This document shows, one piece after another, positions 16,964-29,461 of a stretch of 64,000 nucleotides of DNA (position 1 is the first letter of the stretch; each line of letters starts with the position of its first letter). This DNA is from an uncultured beta proteobacterium. GTDB taxonomy: Bacteria; Pseudomonadota; Gammaproteobacteria; Burkholderiales; Burkholderiaceae_C. Made by a program: the position numbers and the translations under genes. The DNA lies in assembly GCA_903823025.1 (NCBI GenBank), contig CAIJRK010000053.1, positions 1 through 64,000 on the forward strand, given 5' to 3'. The notes below the pieces were generated by a model. That model saw only the letters and a program-made list of their open reading frames with translations, did no database searches and was not told the origin of the DNA.

Positions 16964-17485
16964 ATGACATACGCTTTACTCATACCCCTCTTTGCTGCTT
17001 TTTTTGTGACCAGCAGTTTTTCTCAAGATCGCATTTATCGGTGTGGCAATGAGTACACCAATACGGTGCCCAATCCTCAAACGCGCGGCTGCAAACTTAT
17101 GGAAGGTGGCAACGTAACCGTGGTGAAGAACACGCGACCCACAACCTCTGTGCCCGTTTCTTCACCCGCACGACCCGCCGCGACAGCCACACCCAGCAGC
17201 ACGCCAAGTGCACAGCGGGTGGATGCCAGTGAACAACGGGCACGCGACTCGGATGCGCGTCAGATTCTTGAATCAGAGCTTAAAAAGTCAGAAGCGCGTC
17301 AAGTAGATTTACGTAAAGCGTATAACAATGGGCAGCCCGTGAAACGGGGAGATGAAGAAAGCAATCCAGCCAAATATCAGGAACGTGTCACCGAACTCAA
17401 AGCCAGTCTGGCACGCACGGACAGTGATATTGCCGGTATTCGCCGAGAACTAGGGCGTTTACCCGGCAACTCTGCGGCAAAATAG
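16964..17485 (+). CDS. Small secreted protein of unknown function (DUF4124-like N-terminus)
   Basis: 173 residues. A signal peptide of about 22 residues precedes DRIYRCGNEYTNTVPNPQ, the Tyr-Arg-Cys and Tyr-Thr-(N/D) pattern seen in DUF4124-type periplasmic proteins. After a Thr/Pro/Ser-rich linker comes a charged, probably coiled-coil C-terminal half (about 80-165) that ends in REL repeats. The ATG at 16964 has a GGAG site nearby and gives the signal peptide; the longer frame would begin inside the glnA terminator. Proteins of this sort often sit between glnA and ntrB in related genomes, but their role is unknown to me. Confidence 0.65.
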   Translation: MTYALLIPLFAAFFVTSSFSQDRIYRCGNEYTNTVPNPQTRGCKLMEGGNVTVVKNTRPTTSVPVSSPARPAATATPSSTPSAQRVDASEQRARDSDARQILESELKKSEARQVDLRKAYNNGQPVKRGDEESNPAKYQERVTELKASLARTDSDIAGIRRELGRLPGNSAAK

Positions 17486-17489
17486 CCGC

Positions 17490-18587
17490 TTGAATAAGCT
17501 GACCTTCCCCCCTCCTTCTTTCCCGGCGACGCCTGTCGCTGTTCATTTTCAATCGTTTGATTTACTGGCTACATTGGTCGCCGTTGTGCATGGCGACGGC
17601 ACAGTTTTGTTTGCCAATGCCGCCTTGGAGGATGCCTTGGGCATCTCACGCCGTGCCATTGTTGGCTCGCATTTTTCAGACAGTTTTACGGAACCCACCC
17701 ATCTCCAAAACGCCTTGCAGGGCGCCGGTAGCCATGAATTCTCAGCGCTGCGTTATGACGCTTGGCTCAGGCGCCTGACTTATGACCCCTTGCCCGTGCA
17801 TGTGATTGTGACGCTCACTGAAAACGAAGATGAAATCATCGTGGAGTTGTTGCCGCTGGAGCAGCAGGCGCGCCAGGACCGGGAAGAACGCCTGGCAGAG
17901 CAGGCGCAGGCCAATAAAGAATTAATCCGAAATCTGGCGCATGAAATTAAAAATCCGTTGGGCGGTATTCGTGGCGCGGCGCAATTGCTGGAGATGGAAA
18001 TGGAATCGCGCGAACTCATTGAGTACACGCAAGTCATCATTCATGAAGCAGATCGTTTGCAATCGCTCGTTGATCGTCTATTAGCCCCACACCGACGTCC
18101 GCATTTGGTGGGCGATGTCAATATTCATGAAGTGTTTGAGCGGGTTCGTGCATTGATTTCAGTCGAGTTTTCCAAAGGACTGACCGTGGTGCGTGACTAC
18201 GACACGTCGATTCCGGAGTTTAGGGGGGATCGTGAACACCTCATTCAAACCGTGCTCAACATTGCACAAAATGCCTGTCAAGCTTTGGCAGAAAAAATTA
18301 CTGAAGGGCAAGCCTGTCTGACTTTTCGCACCCGTATCGCACGCCAAGTCACTTTTGGTAAAAAGCGTTATCGGTTGGCACTGGAATTGCATGTGATAGA
18401 CAACGGGCCGGGTGTACCCGATTCGATTAGAGACCGAATTTTCTATCCGCTGGTGTCAGGACGGGATGGCGGTTCGGGTTTGGGGCTAACCCTGGCGCAA
18501 ACTTTTGTCCAGCAGCACCACGGCTTGATCGAATGCGACAGCGTGCCCGGTCATACGGATTTCAAAATATTGATTCCTCTGCCTTAA
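17490..18587 (+). CDS. glnL: Nitrogen regulation sensor histidine kinase NtrB
   Basis: 365-residue cytoplasmic kinase/phosphatase that controls NtrC in response to PII. It has an N-terminal PAS domain (about 22-120), the H-box NLAHEIKNPLGG with phospho-acceptor H151, the N-box QTVLNIAQNACQAL and the ATP-lid DNGPGVPD with GSGLGLTLAQ. No membrane segment is present, as expected. The start is uncertain: the annotated TTG at 17490 lies four bases after the preceding stop and has no clear ribosome site. It is translated ahead of ntrC. Confidence 0.92.
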   Translation: MNKLTFPPPSFPATPVAVHFQSFDLLATLVAVVHGDGTVLFANAALEDALGISRRAIVGSHFSDSFTEPTHLQNALQGAGSHEFSALRYDAWLRRLTYDPLPVHVIVTLTENEDEIIVELLPLEQQARQDREERLAEQAQANKELIRNLAHEIKNPLGGIRGAAQLLEMEMESRELIEYTQVIIHEADRLQSLVDRLLAPHRRPHLVGDVNIHEVFERVRALISVEFSKGLTVVRDYDTSIPEFRGDREHLIQTVLNIAQNACQALAEKITEGQACLTFRTRIARQVTFGKKRYRLALELHVIDNGPGVPDSIRDRIFYPLVSGRDGGSGLGLTLAQTFVQQHHGLIECDSVPGHTDFKILIPLP

Positions 18588-18656
18588 ATCGTTGAAATCA
18601 ACGCGGGCGGATTTTCGCATTGTGCTTTTTAACTATTGACTTGAGGTGACAAAAAT

Positions 18657-20192
18657 ATGAAGCCGATTTGGATCGTAGATGATGACCAGTCCATCCGCTT
18701 CGTACTGGAGAAAGCGCTGTTGCGTGAAAATTTGCCCACCCGCAGTTTTACCAATCCGCGCGATGTTCTGGCCGCGCTCAATGCAGCTAATGATGAGGGG
18801 GACGATAACGGCCCCCAGATTCTGGTCAGCGACATTCGGATGCCGGGCGGCTCAGGCCTTGAACTGCTTGAAAAGGTAAAAGAAAAGTACCCTTCTTTGC
18901 CGGTCATCATCATGACCGCTTATTCAGATCTGGACAGTGCGGTGTCAGCCTTTCAAGGCGGTGCTTTTGAGTATTTGCCCAAACCGTTTGACTTGCCCAA
19001 GGCGGTTGAGCTGATTCGGCGTGCCGTAGAAGAAAGCCAGCGCGAGGAGGTGGCCGAAGAGCGCATGGCTGACACGCCCGAGATGTTGGGTCAGGCGCCA
19101 GCTATGCAGGACGTTTTTCGTGCGATTGGCCGCTTGAGTCAAAGCCATGTCACAGTCATGATCACAGGTGAATCCGGCTCTGGCAAAGAGTTGGTGGCGC
19201 GGGCTTTGCACAAGCATTCAACGCGGGCCAAAGGCCCGTTTGTGGCGATTAACACCGCAGCTATTCCTAAAGATTTACTGGAATCCGAATTATTTGGCCA
19301 TGAACGCGGCGCCTTCACGGGTGCCCAAACCATGCGGCGTGGACGATTTGAACAAGCCGATGGCGGCACCCTGTTTTTGGACGAAATCGGGGATATGCCG
19401 TTTGATTTACAAACTCGGTTGTTGCGCGTGTTGAGCGATGGTCATTTTTACCGGGTCGGCGGTCACAGTGCCGTGAAAACCAATGTCCGTGTGATTGCCG
19501 CCACCCATCAAAACCTGGAACAGTGCGTGAAAGATGGCGCGTTTCGGGAAGATTTGTACCACCGTTTGAATGTCATCCGCTTGCGTTTGCCCGCCTTGCG
19601 CGAGCGCAAGGAAGACATTGCCATGTTGACTCGTCATTTCTTGCAGCAAAGCGCTGCACAGCTCGGTGTAGAACCGAAGCGGATTTCAGAGGCCGCCTTA
19701 GTCTGGCTGAGTAACTTTGCGTTCCCGGGTAATGTGCGTCAACTGGAAAACATGTGCCATTGGGTCACAGTCATGGCGCCCTCGCAGATGATTGAACCCA
19801 AAGATTTACCGCCAGAAGTAGGGGTAACGACCGCAGTGGGAGAGGTTTTTGTGCCCGTGTTGAGTCTGGCGACAACTTTGGAAGAATACACCCAGGAACA
19901 CCGTTCTGAGGCTGCTCTCTCAGTGGCAATTGAGAAGCACACGCCAGTGGCGGCACCACTGCTGACACAAAACAAAAGCAGCGATTGGGAATTGGGTCTT
20001 GAGGCTGACGCTGTCGCCTTGCTGGCAGCCGGTCGGCACGATGTGTGGGATGCGTTAACGCGGCGATTTGAATCCCGGTTGATTTTGGCCGCTTTGGCAG
20101 CAACCCGTGGCCGCCGTATTGAGGCAGCGCAAAAGCTGGGTATTGGCCGCAACACCATCACCCGCAAGATTCAAGAACTAGGGCTGGAGTAA
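18657..20192 (+). CDS. glnG: Nitrogen regulation response regulator NtrC, sigma-54 activator
   Basis: 511 residues, somewhat longer than the roughly 470 of enteric NtrC. The receiver domain has acidic D8 and D9, phosphorylation site D59, T88 and K109. The AAA+ domain has Walker A GESGSGKE (171-178) and the sigma-54 contact loop GAFTGA (218-223). A Fis-type HTH ends the protein (AAQKLGIGRNTITRKIQ). An extra linker of about 60 residues lies between the AAA+ and HTH parts. A TGAGGTG ribosome site precedes the ATG. The likely target is the glnA promoter in this window. Confidence 0.95.
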   Translation: MKPIWIVDDDQSIRFVLEKALLRENLPTRSFTNPRDVLAALNAANDEGDDNGPQILVSDIRMPGGSGLELLEKVKEKYPSLPVIIMTAYSDLDSAVSAFQGGAFEYLPKPFDLPKAVELIRRAVEESQREEVAEERMADTPEMLGQAPAMQDVFRAIGRLSQSHVTVMITGESGSGKELVARALHKHSTRAKGPFVAINTAAIPKDLLESELFGHERGAFTGAQTMRRGRFEQADGGTLFLDEIGDMPFDLQTRLLRVLSDGHFYRVGGHSAVKTNVRVIAATHQNLEQCVKDGAFREDLYHRLNVIRLRLPALRERKEDIAMLTRHFLQQSAAQLGVEPKRISEAALVWLSNFAFPGNVRQLENMCHWVTVMAPSQMIEPKDLPPEVGVTTAVGEVFVPVLSLATTLEEYTQEHRSEAALSVAIEKHTPVAAPLLTQNKSSDWELGLEADAVALLAAGRHDVWDALTRRFESRLILAALAATRGRRIEAAQKLGIGRNTITRKIQELGLE

Positions 20193-20948
20193 CTCGACAA
20201 CCACGGGCGCATGGTCACTGGGACGCTCGTTTTTGCGTGGCGCTTTGTCAATCACACAGTGCGTTACACACGGCTTAAGCGCATCGCTGATCAGAATGTG
20301 GTCAATGCGCAGCCCGTGGTTGCGGCGAAAACCAAAATCGCGATAGTCCCACCAAGAGTAGCTTTTTTCAGGCTGCTCAAACAGCCGGAAGGCATCATGC
20401 AGGCCGAGCGCAATGAGAGCGCCCAGGTGGTAACGCTCTTCATCGGTGCAATGAATTTGGTCTTTCATGCCCACTGGGTCCCACACATCAGTATCGTCAA
20501 AGGTGATGTTGTAATCCCCCATGAGTACGAGTTTGGGGGTTTTGACCAGTTCCTCGCGAACCCAATCACGCAGACCTTTTAGCCAATTCATTTTGTAATC
20601 AAACTTATCACTACCGGGCTCTTGTCCATTGGGGAAATACGCCCCAATCACGCGAAGGCCCGCCACGTTAGCACTGATGACGCGCGCCATATCGTCTGAA
20701 AACCCTGGAATATTCTTCACCACTTCGGTCGCCGGTGTACGCGACAGCAAGGCCACACCGTTGTAAGTTTTTTGACCAAAGCACTGAGCGTGATAGCCAG
20801 CTTGCCTGAAGGCATCAAACGGAAACTTGTCGTCCACCATTTTGAGTTCTTGCAGCACCAACACCTCAACAGGGTTAACCGCCAGCCATTCCAGGACTTG
20901 CGGCAACCGCACCGTCAGCGAGTTCACATTCCAGGTGGCAAGTTTCAT
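20178..20948 (-). CDS. xth: Exodeoxyribonuclease III (EEP family)
   Basis: 256-residue DNA-repair nuclease (AP endonuclease and 3'-5' exonuclease). Landmarks are MKLATWNVNS at the start, the metal-binding LVLQELK with E34, the catalytic GDYNI and the C-terminal SDHAPVV. I start at the ATG at 20948, where the family N-terminus begins; the frame runs on to 21188, but that part overlaps the DUF4337 gene and is not conserved in character. Its 3' end overlaps ntrC by 15 bases, convergent. Confidence 0.93.
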   Translation of the reverse strand: MKLATWNVNSLTVRLPQVLEWLAVNPVEVLVLQELKMVDDKFPFDAFRQAGYHAQCFGQKTYNGVALLSRTPATEVVKNIPGFSDDMARVISANVAGLRVIGAYFPNGQEPGSDKFDYKMNWLKGLRDWVREELVKTPKLVLMGDYNITFDDTDVWDPVGMKDQIHCTDEERYHLGALIALGLHDAFRLFEQPEKSYSWWDYRDFGFRRNHGLRIDHILISDALKPCVTHCVIDKAPRKNERPSDHAPVVVELLQP

Positions 20949-20998
20949 AAAAAATAAGACCTTGATTTTTGAACTGACAGTGGCGTCGTCATCCGCTG

Positions 20999-21586
20999 TT
21001 AAATATGCAGTGCTGCCAAGGCGCCAACGATCACGCCAATTGCGCCTGCACCGAACATAGCCCATTCCAGCCACTTTTTCTTGGTCAAAATTGCAATAGC
21101 GGCCAGGGCGATACAAACCTGTAGCACCGTGGTGGATTGCGCCCATCGATGGTGTTGGTGCATTTGCGCGTCGCTTTGCTGATCCCAACGGGTTGCGTCG
21201 GCTTCGAGCTTGTCGGCGCCGACCTTGATCTCGTTCTTTTCTTTTTCGTAGCGTTCAATTTTGGCTTGGTAAAGCGGCTTTTTATCTTCGGGCGCCAAGT
21301 CGCGTGCCAGCTCGGCCAGAGACTGTTTGGTGCTTTTGGCCTGAAAGAAATTCCATTGATTGGAAGCTTCTGTTTTCTTGATGGCGGCGTTATTTTTATA
21401 CAAGCCCGCATTAGCCTGCGTGGCGCCCCCCATATAACCAAAAATCGCCCCGACGGTGGCCACAATCGCGGTGAACATGGCGATCTGGTTGATCATTTTT
21501 CCGTGTTCGCCATCGTGTCCTCCTTGTTGCGCATGTTCTAACTCGTGGTCGTGTGGGCCGTGTACGTGAAATCCATGTCCTGACAT
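20999..21586 (-). CDS. DUF4337 family membrane protein
   Basis: 195 residues. A His-rich N-terminus (HVHGPHDHELEH) is followed by a membrane segment at about 32-52 (MFTAIVATVGAIFGYMGG), a long charged helical region (about 70-140) and two C-terminal membrane segments from about 148 to 193. This matches the DUF4337 layout; no function is known. Metal binding by the His-rich stretch is possible but unproven. It sits between xth and folA on the same strand. Confidence 0.75.
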   Translation of the reverse strand: MSGHGFHVHGPHDHELEHAQQGGHDGEHGKMINQIAMFTAIVATVGAIFGYMGGATQANAGLYKNNAAIKKTEASNQWNFFQAKSTKQSLAELARDLAPEDKKPLYQAKIERYEKEKNEIKVGADKLEADATRWDQQSDAQMHQHHRWAQSTTVLQVCIALAAIAILTKKKWLEWAMFGAGAIGVIVGALAALHI

Positions 21587-21599
21587 AGCAAACTTTCTT

Positions 21600-22085
21600 T
21601 TATTTTTTGCAATAGCTAACGAAACTGAAACTCAATCCTGATGTGGCAACCTTTTTCTCACGCGCGGTCTCGCGCCACTCAGGCCCGAATTGTGGGGCAT
21701 AAGCATCGCCCTCATAGTCCACATCGATTTCCGTGACTACCGCCGTGCTGGCTAGCGGCAGGGCTTGGGCGTAAATCTCGGCACCACCGATGACCCAGGC
21801 ATCGCTTTCCAACGGGCACAACGTCATGGCTTCGGGCAACGAATGGGCACACAAAGCGCCCGCTGCGTGCCAATATGCCTGGCGCGTGACCACCACATTG
21901 AGGCGTCCGGGCAAAGGGCGAAATTTTGGCGGCAAAGAATCCCAAGTCTTGCGCCCCATGATGACGGGGCAACCCAGTGTGGTGCGTTTGAAGTGTGCCA
22001 GGTCTTCCGGTAAATGCCAGGGCAGGGTGTTGTTTTGACCAATCACGCCATTGGCGGCGCGGGCAAAAATAAGATGCAGTTTCAT
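21600..22085 (-). CDS. folA: Dihydrofolate reductase
   Basis: 161 residues, typical length. It reduces dihydrofolate with NADPH. Visible are NGVIGQNNTLPWHLPEDL, whose Asp matches the catalytic D27 of the E. coli enzyme, and the NADPH-binding VIMGRKTWDSLP and VIGGAEIYAQALP. The ATG directly follows the thyA stop with no gap, so thyA-folA are coupled; the pair regenerates folate consumed in dTMP synthesis. Confidence 0.96.
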   Translation of the reverse strand: MKLHLIFARAANGVIGQNNTLPWHLPEDLAHFKRTTLGCPVIMGRKTWDSLPPKFRPLPGRLNVVVTRQAYWHAAGALCAHSLPEAMTLCPLESDAWVIGGAEIYAQALPLASTAVVTEIDVDYEGDAYAPQFGPEWRETAREKKVATSGLSFSFVSYCKK

Positions 22086-22922
22086 TTAAATGGCGACCGG
22101 CGCTTTGATGACTGCGTGGCATTCGTAACCAAGCACCTCAAAGTCTTCAAATGCATAATCAAAGAGCGAAGCGGGTCGGCGTTTGATGTTGAGCGTGGGG
22201 TAAGCCAAAGGCGCGCGACTGAGTTGCAGCGCCACTTGCTCTTGGTGGTTGGCATAAATGTGGCAGTCACCGCCGGTCCAGATGAAGTCGCCTACATCCA
22301 GATCACACTGCTGCGCCACCATGTGCGTGAGCAGCGCATAGCTGGCGATGTTGAACGGCACGCCCAGAAAAATATCGGCGCTGCGTTGGTACAACTGGCA
22401 ACTCAGTTTGGCTTTTTCGCCCGGCGCGGCAGACGGCGCCACATAAAACTGAAACAAGGCATGGCAGGGCATCAGCGCCATCTTGTCGAGATCGGCCACG
22501 TTCCAGGCGCTGACAATGATGCGGCGCGAATCGGGGTTGGTCTTGAGCGTTTTGATGACTTCGGCAATCTGATCAATATGGCCGCCGTCCGGCGTCGGCC
22601 AACTGCGCCATTGCACGCCATAAACCGGCCCGAGATCACCATCAGGCCGCGCCCATTCGTCCCAAATACTTACACCGCGTTCTTTGAGCCAGTGATTGTT
22701 GGAAGAGCCGGTCAGAAACCACAGAAGTTCCTGAATGATGGAGCGCAGGTGAACCTTTTTAGTGGTCACCAGCGGAAAGCCTTCATTCAAGTCAAAACGC
22801 ATTTGGTGACCAAACACACTTTTCGTGCCGGTGCCGGTGCGGTCAGCCTTGGGCACGCCGTGGGCGTCCACATGCCGCATGAAATCCTCAAATTGAGAAC
22901 GGATAGGGTTTGAGGTTTGCAT
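22086..22922 (-). CDS. thyA: Thymidylate synthase
   Basis: 278 residues. It methylates dUMP to dTMP with methylene-tetrahydrofolate. The nucleophilic Cys is in [12 protein letters not shown], and the dUMP-binding residues include SWNVADL and [10 protein letters not shown]. It is slightly longer than the 264 residues of E. coli ThyA. It is the first gene of the thyA-folA pair, whose coding regions abut exactly. Confidence 0.97.
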   Translation of the reverse strand: MQTSNPIRSQFEDFMRHVDAHGVPKADRTGTGTKSVFGHQMRFDLNEGFPLVTTKKVHLRSIIQELLWFLTGSSNNHWLKERGVSIWDEWARPDGDLGPVYGVQWRSWPTPDGGHIDQIAEVIKTLKTNPDSRRIIVSAWNVADLDKMALMPCHALFQFYVAPSAAPGEKAKLSCQLYQRSADIFLGVPFNIASYALLTHMVAQQCDLDVGDFIWTGGDCHIYANHQEQVALQLSRAPLAYPTLNIKRRPASLFDYAFEDFEVLGYECHAVIKAPVAI

Positions 22923-22948
22923 AAATCCAGGTGCAATTGCGTGTTGGG

Positions 22949-23224
22949 TTACGGAGTGATTTGCACGTAAATTTCGTTGGGCTTGACCATCCCGAGTTCT
23001 TGTCTGGCTTTTTCTTCAACCATGTCAAGACCCTCTTTCAGATCCCGAACTTCAGCTGCCAACTGGTCATTGACGAGTTGGGCTTGCTGATTTTTCAGGT
23101 TTTGCGCCTGTATCTGTTCCTTCATCAGGGCCACGTTGCTCACGCTGCCGCGACCGACCCACAACTGCGCTTGAAGAATCACGAGCAAGGTGACCAGAAC
23201 AGCCGGGACAACGCGCTGGCCCAT
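22949..23224 (-). CDS. ftsB: Cell division protein FtsB
   Basis: 91-residue bitopic divisome protein. A short cytoplasmic start is followed by a membrane segment ([20 protein letters not shown], about 5-24), then a periplasmic coiled coil (about 30-75) and the [14 protein letters not shown] block conserved in FtsB/DivIC proteins. It forms the FtsQLB complex. It directly follows eno, as in many proteobacteria, here at the end of pyrG-kdsA-eno-ftsB. Confidence 0.93.
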   Translation of the reverse strand: MGQRVVPAVLVTLLVILQAQLWVGRGSVSNVALMKEQIQAQNLKNQQAQLVNDQLAAEVRDLKEGLDMVEEKARQELGMVKPNEIYVQITP

Positions 23225-23234
23225 AGATCAAAAC

Positions 23235-24527
<1,293 letters not shown>

Positions 24528-24588
24528 TCAAAAACAAAACGAAAATAAAAAAAGATTAGAAATCGAGGCCCGAATGCCTTTGCAAGGA

Positions 24589-25445
24589 TCAGGCGTTGAA
24601 ACTATTTTCCAGAAACCCATTTTTCTTGGTCACGGCGTCCAAGGCGACCAGCGTTTCCAGCAAAGCCCGCATGTGCTTGAGTGGCACCGCATTAGGCCCG
24701 TCGCTGAAGGCTTTGGACGGGTCGGGATGGGTTTCCATGAACAAGCCCGACACGCCGACAGCGACAGCGGCACGCGCCAGCACGGGCACCATTTCACGCT
24801 GTCCGCCGCTGCTGGTGCCTTGGCCGCCAGGCAGTTGAACCGAATGTGTGGCGTCAAACACGATCGGGGCTCCCGTTTCTCGCATGATGGCCAGTGAACG
24901 CATGTCGGACACCAGGTTGTTGTAGCCAAAACTGGCACCGCGTTCGCAGGCCATGAAGTTGTCTTCTTGCAGACCTTTTTCTCGCGCTGCAGCACGGGCT
25001 TTGTCGATGACATTCTTCATGTCACCCGGCGCCAAAAACTGACCTTTTTTGATATTGACCGGCAGACCTGATTGCGCTACCGAACGGATGAAGTCGGTTT
25101 GGCGACACAAAAAAGCAGGCGTTTGTAAAACGTCAACGACCGAGGCCACTTGTGCAATTTGATCTTCAGAATGCACGTCGGTCAGAATCGGGATTTGAAG
25201 CTCCCGTTTGACTTTAGCCAATATCTCAAGGCCTTTCTCAATGCCGGGGCCGCGAAACGTGTTGCCGCTGGAGCGGTTGGCTTTGTCAAAGCTGCTTTTG
25301 AAGATGAACGGAATACCCAAACTGGCCGTGATCTCTTTCAAAGTGCCTGCCGTGTCCATTTGCAACTGCTCCGACTCAATCACGCAAGGGCCAGCGATGA
25401 GAAAGAAGCGATGTTGCAAGCCAATGTCAAATCCGCAGAGCTTCA

Positions 25446-25446
<1 letters not shown>
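24589..25446 (-). CDS. kdsA: 3-deoxy-8-phosphooctulonate synthase
   Basis: 285 residues. It condenses arabinose-5-phosphate and PEP to KDO-8-phosphate for lipopolysaccharide. Family blocks are [41 protein letters not shown] and [16 protein letters not shown]. The ATG at 25446 overlaps the pyrG stop as TGATG, which fixes the start; the frame continues into pyrG only by chance. It lies between pyrG and eno, a common arrangement. Confidence 0.97.
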
Positions 25447-27125
<1,679 letters not shown>

Positions 27126-27191
27126 CTACGCGCTCAGTAAGATGGTAAAACAGAATTATAGGCGCCCGATTCAGCACGGAGGTCTGCTACA

Positions 27192-28427
27192 TTGCCTGCC
27201 ATGACTGACCTTACTGGAAAACATATTGTTCTTGGATTAACGGGTGGCATCGCCTGCTATAAAGCGGCTGAGTTGTGCCGGGCACTGATAAAAGAGGGGG
27301 CTACGGTGCAGGTCGTCATGACCGAAGCAGCGGCGCAATTCATCACGCCTGTCACGATGCAAGCTTTGAGCAATCGCCCGGTTTATGGCTCGCAGTGGGA
27401 TGTGCGCGCGCCTAACAACATGCTCCACATTAATCTCAGTCGTGAGGCTGATGCAATTCTGATTGCACCTTGCAGCGCTGATTTCATGGCCAAATTAGTG
27501 CAAGGCCACGCGGATGATTTGTTAAGTTTGATGTGCCTTGCGCGCCCTTTGGATAAAGTTCCTTTGTTGATCGCCCCCGCCATGAACCGTGAAATGTGGG
27601 CGCATCCCGCCACCCAGCGCAACATGGCGCAACTGGCCTTGGATGGCAGCACAATTTTGGGCATAGGCCGTGGCGACCAGGCTTGCGGTGAAACAGGTGA
27701 TGGTCGTATGTTGGCATCTGCAGAGTTGCGGGATGACGTGATTGCTTTTTTTCAACCTAAAACACTGGTTGGTGAGCGCGTGCTGATCACCGCCGGGCCG
27801 ACCTATGAAGCGATTGACCCCGTGCGGGGCATCACTAATTTGTCCAGCGGAAAAATGGGATTTGCCATGGCAAGAGCTGCTCGCGAGGCTGGGGCTGAGG
27901 TAACTTTAGTGGCCGGGCCGGTGAGTTTGGCAACGCCACGGGGCGTCAGTCGTTTTGACGTGAAGTCTGCAGTTGATATGTTGCAAGTCGTTCAGGAAAA
28001 AGTTACCACGGCGACAATTTTTATTGCAACGGCTGCCGTGGCCGATTGGCGGCCTGCCAATGCCGCGGATCAGAAAATAAAAAAAGACGGTTCTGGCAAA
28101 ACACCCGAATTGAGTTTTGTGGAAAACCCCGATATTTTGGCCATCGTGGCACAGTCGCCGCGTGGTCAGCATCAGGCTTTGTACTGCGTAGGTTTTGCGG
28201 CGGAGAGCCATGATCTGCTGGCCAACGCACAGGCCAAGCGTCTGCGCAAAGGCGTTCCTCTGCTGGTAGGAAACATCGGCCCAGCCACTTTTGGACAAGA
28301 CGACAATGCCTTGTTGTTGGTCGATGCACTGGGCGTAACTGACATGGCGCGCGATTCCAAACTGTCGCTTGCCCGCAAATTAATAGCAGAAATCTCCACC
28401 CGAATCAAAATGAAAAACCAAAAATGA
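27192..28427 (+). CDS. coaBC: Bifunctional phosphopantothenoylcysteine decarboxylase / synthetase
   Basis: About 411 residues. It carries two successive steps of coenzyme A synthesis. The CoaC flavoprotein domain (1-190) has [13 protein letters not shown] and APAMNREMW; the CoaB domain has [25 protein letters not shown] and the KIKKDGSGK segment. Start choice: GGAGG at 27178-27182 stands nine bases before the TTG at 27192 but eighteen before the ATG at 27201, so TTG fits the ribosome site better; the difference is three residues. It overlaps dut. Confidence 0.94.
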   Translation: MPAMTDLTGKHIVLGLTGGIACYKAAELCRALIKEGATVQVVMTEAAAQFITPVTMQALSNRPVYGSQWDVRAPNNMLHINLSREADAILIAPCSADFMAKLVQGHADDLLSLMCLARPLDKVPLLIAPAMNREMWAHPATQRNMAQLALDGSTILGIGRGDQACGETGDGRMLASAELRDDVIAFFQPKTLVGERVLITAGPTYEAIDPVRGITNLSSGKMGFAMARAAREAGAEVTLVAGPVSLATPRGVSRFDVKSAVDMLQVVQEKVTTATIFIATAAVADWRPANAADQKIKKDGSGKTPELSFVENPDILAIVAQSPRGQHQALYCVGFAAESHDLLANAQAKRLRKGVPLLVGNIGPATFGQDDNALLLVDALGVTDMARDSKLSLARKLIAEISTRIKMKNQK

Positions 28428-28873
28428 TGAAGATCGACGTCAAAATTATCGACGCCAGAATGGCGAATCAACTGCCTGCCTATGCAACATCCGGCAGTGC
28501 TGGCCTCGATTTACGCGCCTGTCTGGACGCACCGCTGACCTTGCAACCCAATGATTGGCAACTGGTGCCCACCGGCATCGCTATTCACTTGTCTGACCCG
28601 AATTTTGCAGCGATTATTTTGCCGCGTTCCGGCTTGGGGCATAAGCACGGCATCGTGCTGGGAAACTTGGTCGGGTTGATTGACAGCGACTACCAAGGTC
28701 AGCTGATGGTGAGTGCCTGGAACCGCAGCAGCGTCGCTTTTACGATTGAGCCAATGGATCGAATTGCACAACTTGTGATTGTTCCCGTTGTGCAAGCCCA
28801 GTTCAATGTGGTCACCGAATTCGCCGCCAGTGAGCGCGGGGAGGGCGGTTACGGCTCCACCGGAAAATCCTGA
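28424..28873 (+). CDS. dut: dUTP diphosphatase
   Basis: 149-residue trimeric dUTPase that removes dUTP and supplies dUMP to ThyA. All five motifs are visible: [37 protein letters not shown] and the C-terminal [12 protein letters not shown]. The start overlaps the coaBC stop in the run ATGATG; either ATG (28424 or 28427) would serve. The coaBC-dut pair is a standard arrangement. Confidence 0.96.
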   Translation: MMKIDVKIIDARMANQLPAYATSGSAGLDLRACLDAPLTLQPNDWQLVPTGIAIHLSDPNFAAIILPRSGLGHKHGIVLGNLVGLIDSDYQGQLMVSAWNRSSVAFTIEPMDRIAQLVIVPVVQAQFNVVTEFAASERGEGGYGSTGKS

Positions 28874-28888
28874 ATTCGAGAGTTTGAG

Positions 28889-29422
28889 TCAGTGCAGCGT
28901 GTCGTTGCCGGGAGCGATGGCGTGCAACGGCTCAATCCTGAAAAACCCAGTGCCGGCTGATCCGCATCCAATTTCTTCTTCGGTGGCGTCGCGAACCCCT
29001 TCGACCGTCAGACTCAAGCGTAAAGCGATACCCGCCAAAGGATGATTACCATCCAGCACAACGTGTTCGGGATAAATTTCAGTGACGGTGTACATAGCGT
29101 TTTCAGGCACCTTTGATTGGCAACCTGCCGGCAGCGCTGCGCCATCAAACGTCATGCCTTCTTCCAGTTCGGCGGCAAAGAGTTGACGTGATTCAAAGAA
29201 GATCAGTTGGTCGTTGAAATCTCCAAAGCCTTCTTCAGGTTCAATTTGTAACTCAAGCTTGGCCCCTGCTTTTTGACCGAGCAAAGCGGCTTCAATGACC
29301 TGAAGGAGGTCATCGCCACCGACCAAAAACTCGACCGGATCATCGAGCACGTCGAGTTCTTCTCCGAGCGTATCTTTTAAAACCCAAGTCAGCGCGACGA
29401 CACATTGTTGTTTAATTTCCAT
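28889..29422 (-). CDS. FKBP-type peptidyl-prolyl isomerase, SlyD-like
   Basis: 177 residues. The FKBP half-domains surround an inserted flap, as in SlyD and FkpB: LGEELDVLDDPVEFLVGGDDLL, then PEEGFGDFNDQL and HPLAGIALRLSLTVEGVRDAT. The His-rich metal-binding tail of SlyD is absent; the C-terminus ends GSAGTGFFRIEPLHA. It is probably a cytoplasmic folding helper. I use the ATG at 29422, where the family N-terminus begins; no clear ribosome site precedes it, and the frame is open to 29476. It ends 15 bases from dut, convergent. Confidence 0.82.
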   Translation of the reverse strand: MEIKQQCVVALTWVLKDTLGEELDVLDDPVEFLVGGDDLLQVIEAALLGQKAGAKLELQIEPEEGFGDFNDQLIFFESRQLFAAELEEGMTFDGAALPAGCQSKVPENAMYTVTEIYPEHVVLDGNHPLAGIALRLSLTVEGVRDATEEEIGCGSAGTGFFRIEPLHAIAPGNDTLH

Positions 29423-29461
29423 AGGAGAATTGTCGCAGTTTGAAACTGACTGGAGATACGG

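Noticed and set aside
20949-21188. N-terminal extension of exodeoxyribonuclease III
   Set aside because: The extra 80 residues overlap the DUF4337 gene in another frame and are unlike any Xth; the family N-terminus starts at 20948.
22014-22913. Rightward open frame of 299 codons opposite thyA
   Set aside because: It is the antisense of thyA and folA; thyA is certain from its motifs, and the antisense product has no recognisable domain.
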